64,000 nt of DNA from Paenibacillus alkaliterrae (GTDB taxonomy: Bacteria > Bacillota > Bacilli > Paenibacillales > Paenibacillaceae). The DNA lies in contig NZ_JAKGAP010000010.1 of the NCBI RefSeq assembly GCF_021532375.1, positions 62,001 to 126,000 of the forward strand, given 5' to 3'. The position numbers were made by a program, and so were the translations under genes. Each line of letters opens with the position of its first letter. The first letter of the stretch is position 1. This document shows, in pieces, positions 63,561-64,000 of this stretch. A model generated the notes under the pieces. It made no database searches. It saw only the letters and a list, made by a program, of their open reading frames with translations, and had not been told where the DNA came from.

Positions 63561-64000
63561 CTATACATATTTCTGCAGTAAGGTTAGATCTTTGCGGATG
63601 CTGCCAAACTTGTCCTCCGACTCGCCCTCGTTCTCTACGAGCGCATAACGGACATGCCCCATTGACCGGATTTGCTCGTATACGGCGGCGAAATCGAAAA
63701 TACCGGTGCCGAGATCGACGAAATCGCCAGGACCTACATATTTCCGGTAGACTTCAAATGATTCAAGCGCTTCGTCGCCGCCCTGCCGCATAGCCTCCAT
63801 AATATTAAGCTGGCTTGCAAGGTTTCTGCTTAAATCCTTCTGATGGATCATATCGCAGCGATCTCCCAGCTTCTCAAGGACGGCAATCGGATCTATTCCT
63901 GCACGCATCACCCATGCCAGGTCAAGTTCAAATTTCACATAGGATGGATCCGTATTTTGCAAAAGCAGATCGAACAGCGTTTGATCATCGATTGTTTTAA
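63561..64000 (-). CDS. Sugar phosphate isomerase/epimerase, TIM-barrel (partial)
   Basis: The visible 146 residues are the C-terminal part of a xylose-isomerase-like TIM-barrel protein; the gene continues past the window edge. Conserved parts include FELDLAWVMRAGIDP (strand with a metal-binding Asp), MIHQKDLSR and VDLGTGIFDF, and YALVENEGE near the end, all typical metal and substrate site segments. It precedes the dehydrogenase gene by 24 bases. It is different from the isomerase at 2471-3256. Confidence 0.88.
   Translation of the reverse strand, partial: KTIDDQTLFDLLLQNTDPSYVKFELDLAWVMRAGIDPIAVLEKLGDRCDMIHQKDLSRNLASQLNIMEAMRQGGDEALESFEVYRKYVGPGDFVDLGTGIFDFAAVYEQIRSMGHVRYALVENEGESEDKFGSIRKDLTLLQKYV

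Noticed and set aside
1..64000. CRISPR arrays, tRNA or rRNA genes, intact insertion sequences, riboswitches, defence systems other than the toxin-antitoxin pair
   Set aside because: None seen on either strand; tRNA and riboswitch detection by eye is limited and a covariance-model search would be decisive.

Overview
The window looks like chromosomal DNA of an endospore-forming Bacillota of the Paenibacillus/Cohnella type. The evidence is a complete spore-germination receptor operon, purine-rich GGAGG-type ribosome binding sites before nearly every gene, GTG and TTG starts, and many carbohydrate (CUT1-type) ABC importers paired with YesM/YesN-like two-component systems or membrane-bound AraC regulators. 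No rRNA, tRNA, CRISPR array, intact transposase or phage gene was found. The genus call is inference from gene content.

Layout. 1-2.3 kb: start of a MalE/MalF-type sugar importer on the minus strand; its binding-protein gene carries a one-base frameshift. 2.4-10.2 kb: a minus-strand run with GerA-, GerC-, small D-like and two tandem GerB-type germination proteins, followed by a LysM-GMC oxidoreductase and a TIM-barrel isomerase. 10.3-11.5 kb: a 5'-truncated second GMC gene on the other strand. 11.7-16.1 kb: a two-subunit altronate-dehydratase-like enzyme, two AraC regulators and a phytanoyl-CoA-type dioxygenase. 16.4-25.4 kb: a binding protein and two permeases (LplABC type), their membrane AraC regulator, and a divergent secreted PL8 polysaccharide lyase whose C-terminal FIMAH domain is cut off by a frameshift. 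25.5-26.3 kb: a broken sigma-54 activator and a 51-bp tandem repeat. 26.5-38.5 kb: a GH5 hydrolase facing a long minus-strand run (GH35 beta-galactosidase, histidine kinase, response regulator, binding protein, two permeases, Gfo/Idh/MocA dehydrogenase). 38.6-41.2 kb: AraC and TetR regulators, a VapBC-type toxin-antitoxin pair and a decayed MalG-type permease tail. 41.5-49.2 kb: GH29 fucosidase, binding protein, two permeases and a membrane AraC regulator. 49.5-50.9 kb: GntR regulator plus MOSC protein. 51-59.9 kb: binding protein, MFS exporter, a leftover internal piece of a second binding protein, two permeases, response regulator and histidine kinase. 60-64 kb: GH3 hydrolase, Gfo/Idh/MocA dehydrogenase and a partial TIM-barrel isomerase.

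Taken together, this is a plant- or microbe-polysaccharide foraging region. Secreted or cytoplasmic hydrolases and a lyase make oligosaccharides, lipoprotein-dependent importers take them up, and local sensors switch each module on. Dehydrogenases and isomerases then process the sugars. None of the five importers has its own ATPase gene here, as is usual for CUT1 systems that share an MsmX-type ATPase. The region has been reshuffled: it holds five broken or partial genes (two by single-base frameshifts in G runs, three or more by truncation).

I see no clear new defence or biosynthetic system. The least ordinary items are the germination operon with two B subunits next to a LysM-tagged oxidoreductase that lacks a signal peptide, the recurring hairpin between binding-protein and permease genes, and a TetR-type palindrome at the start site of the GH5 gene.
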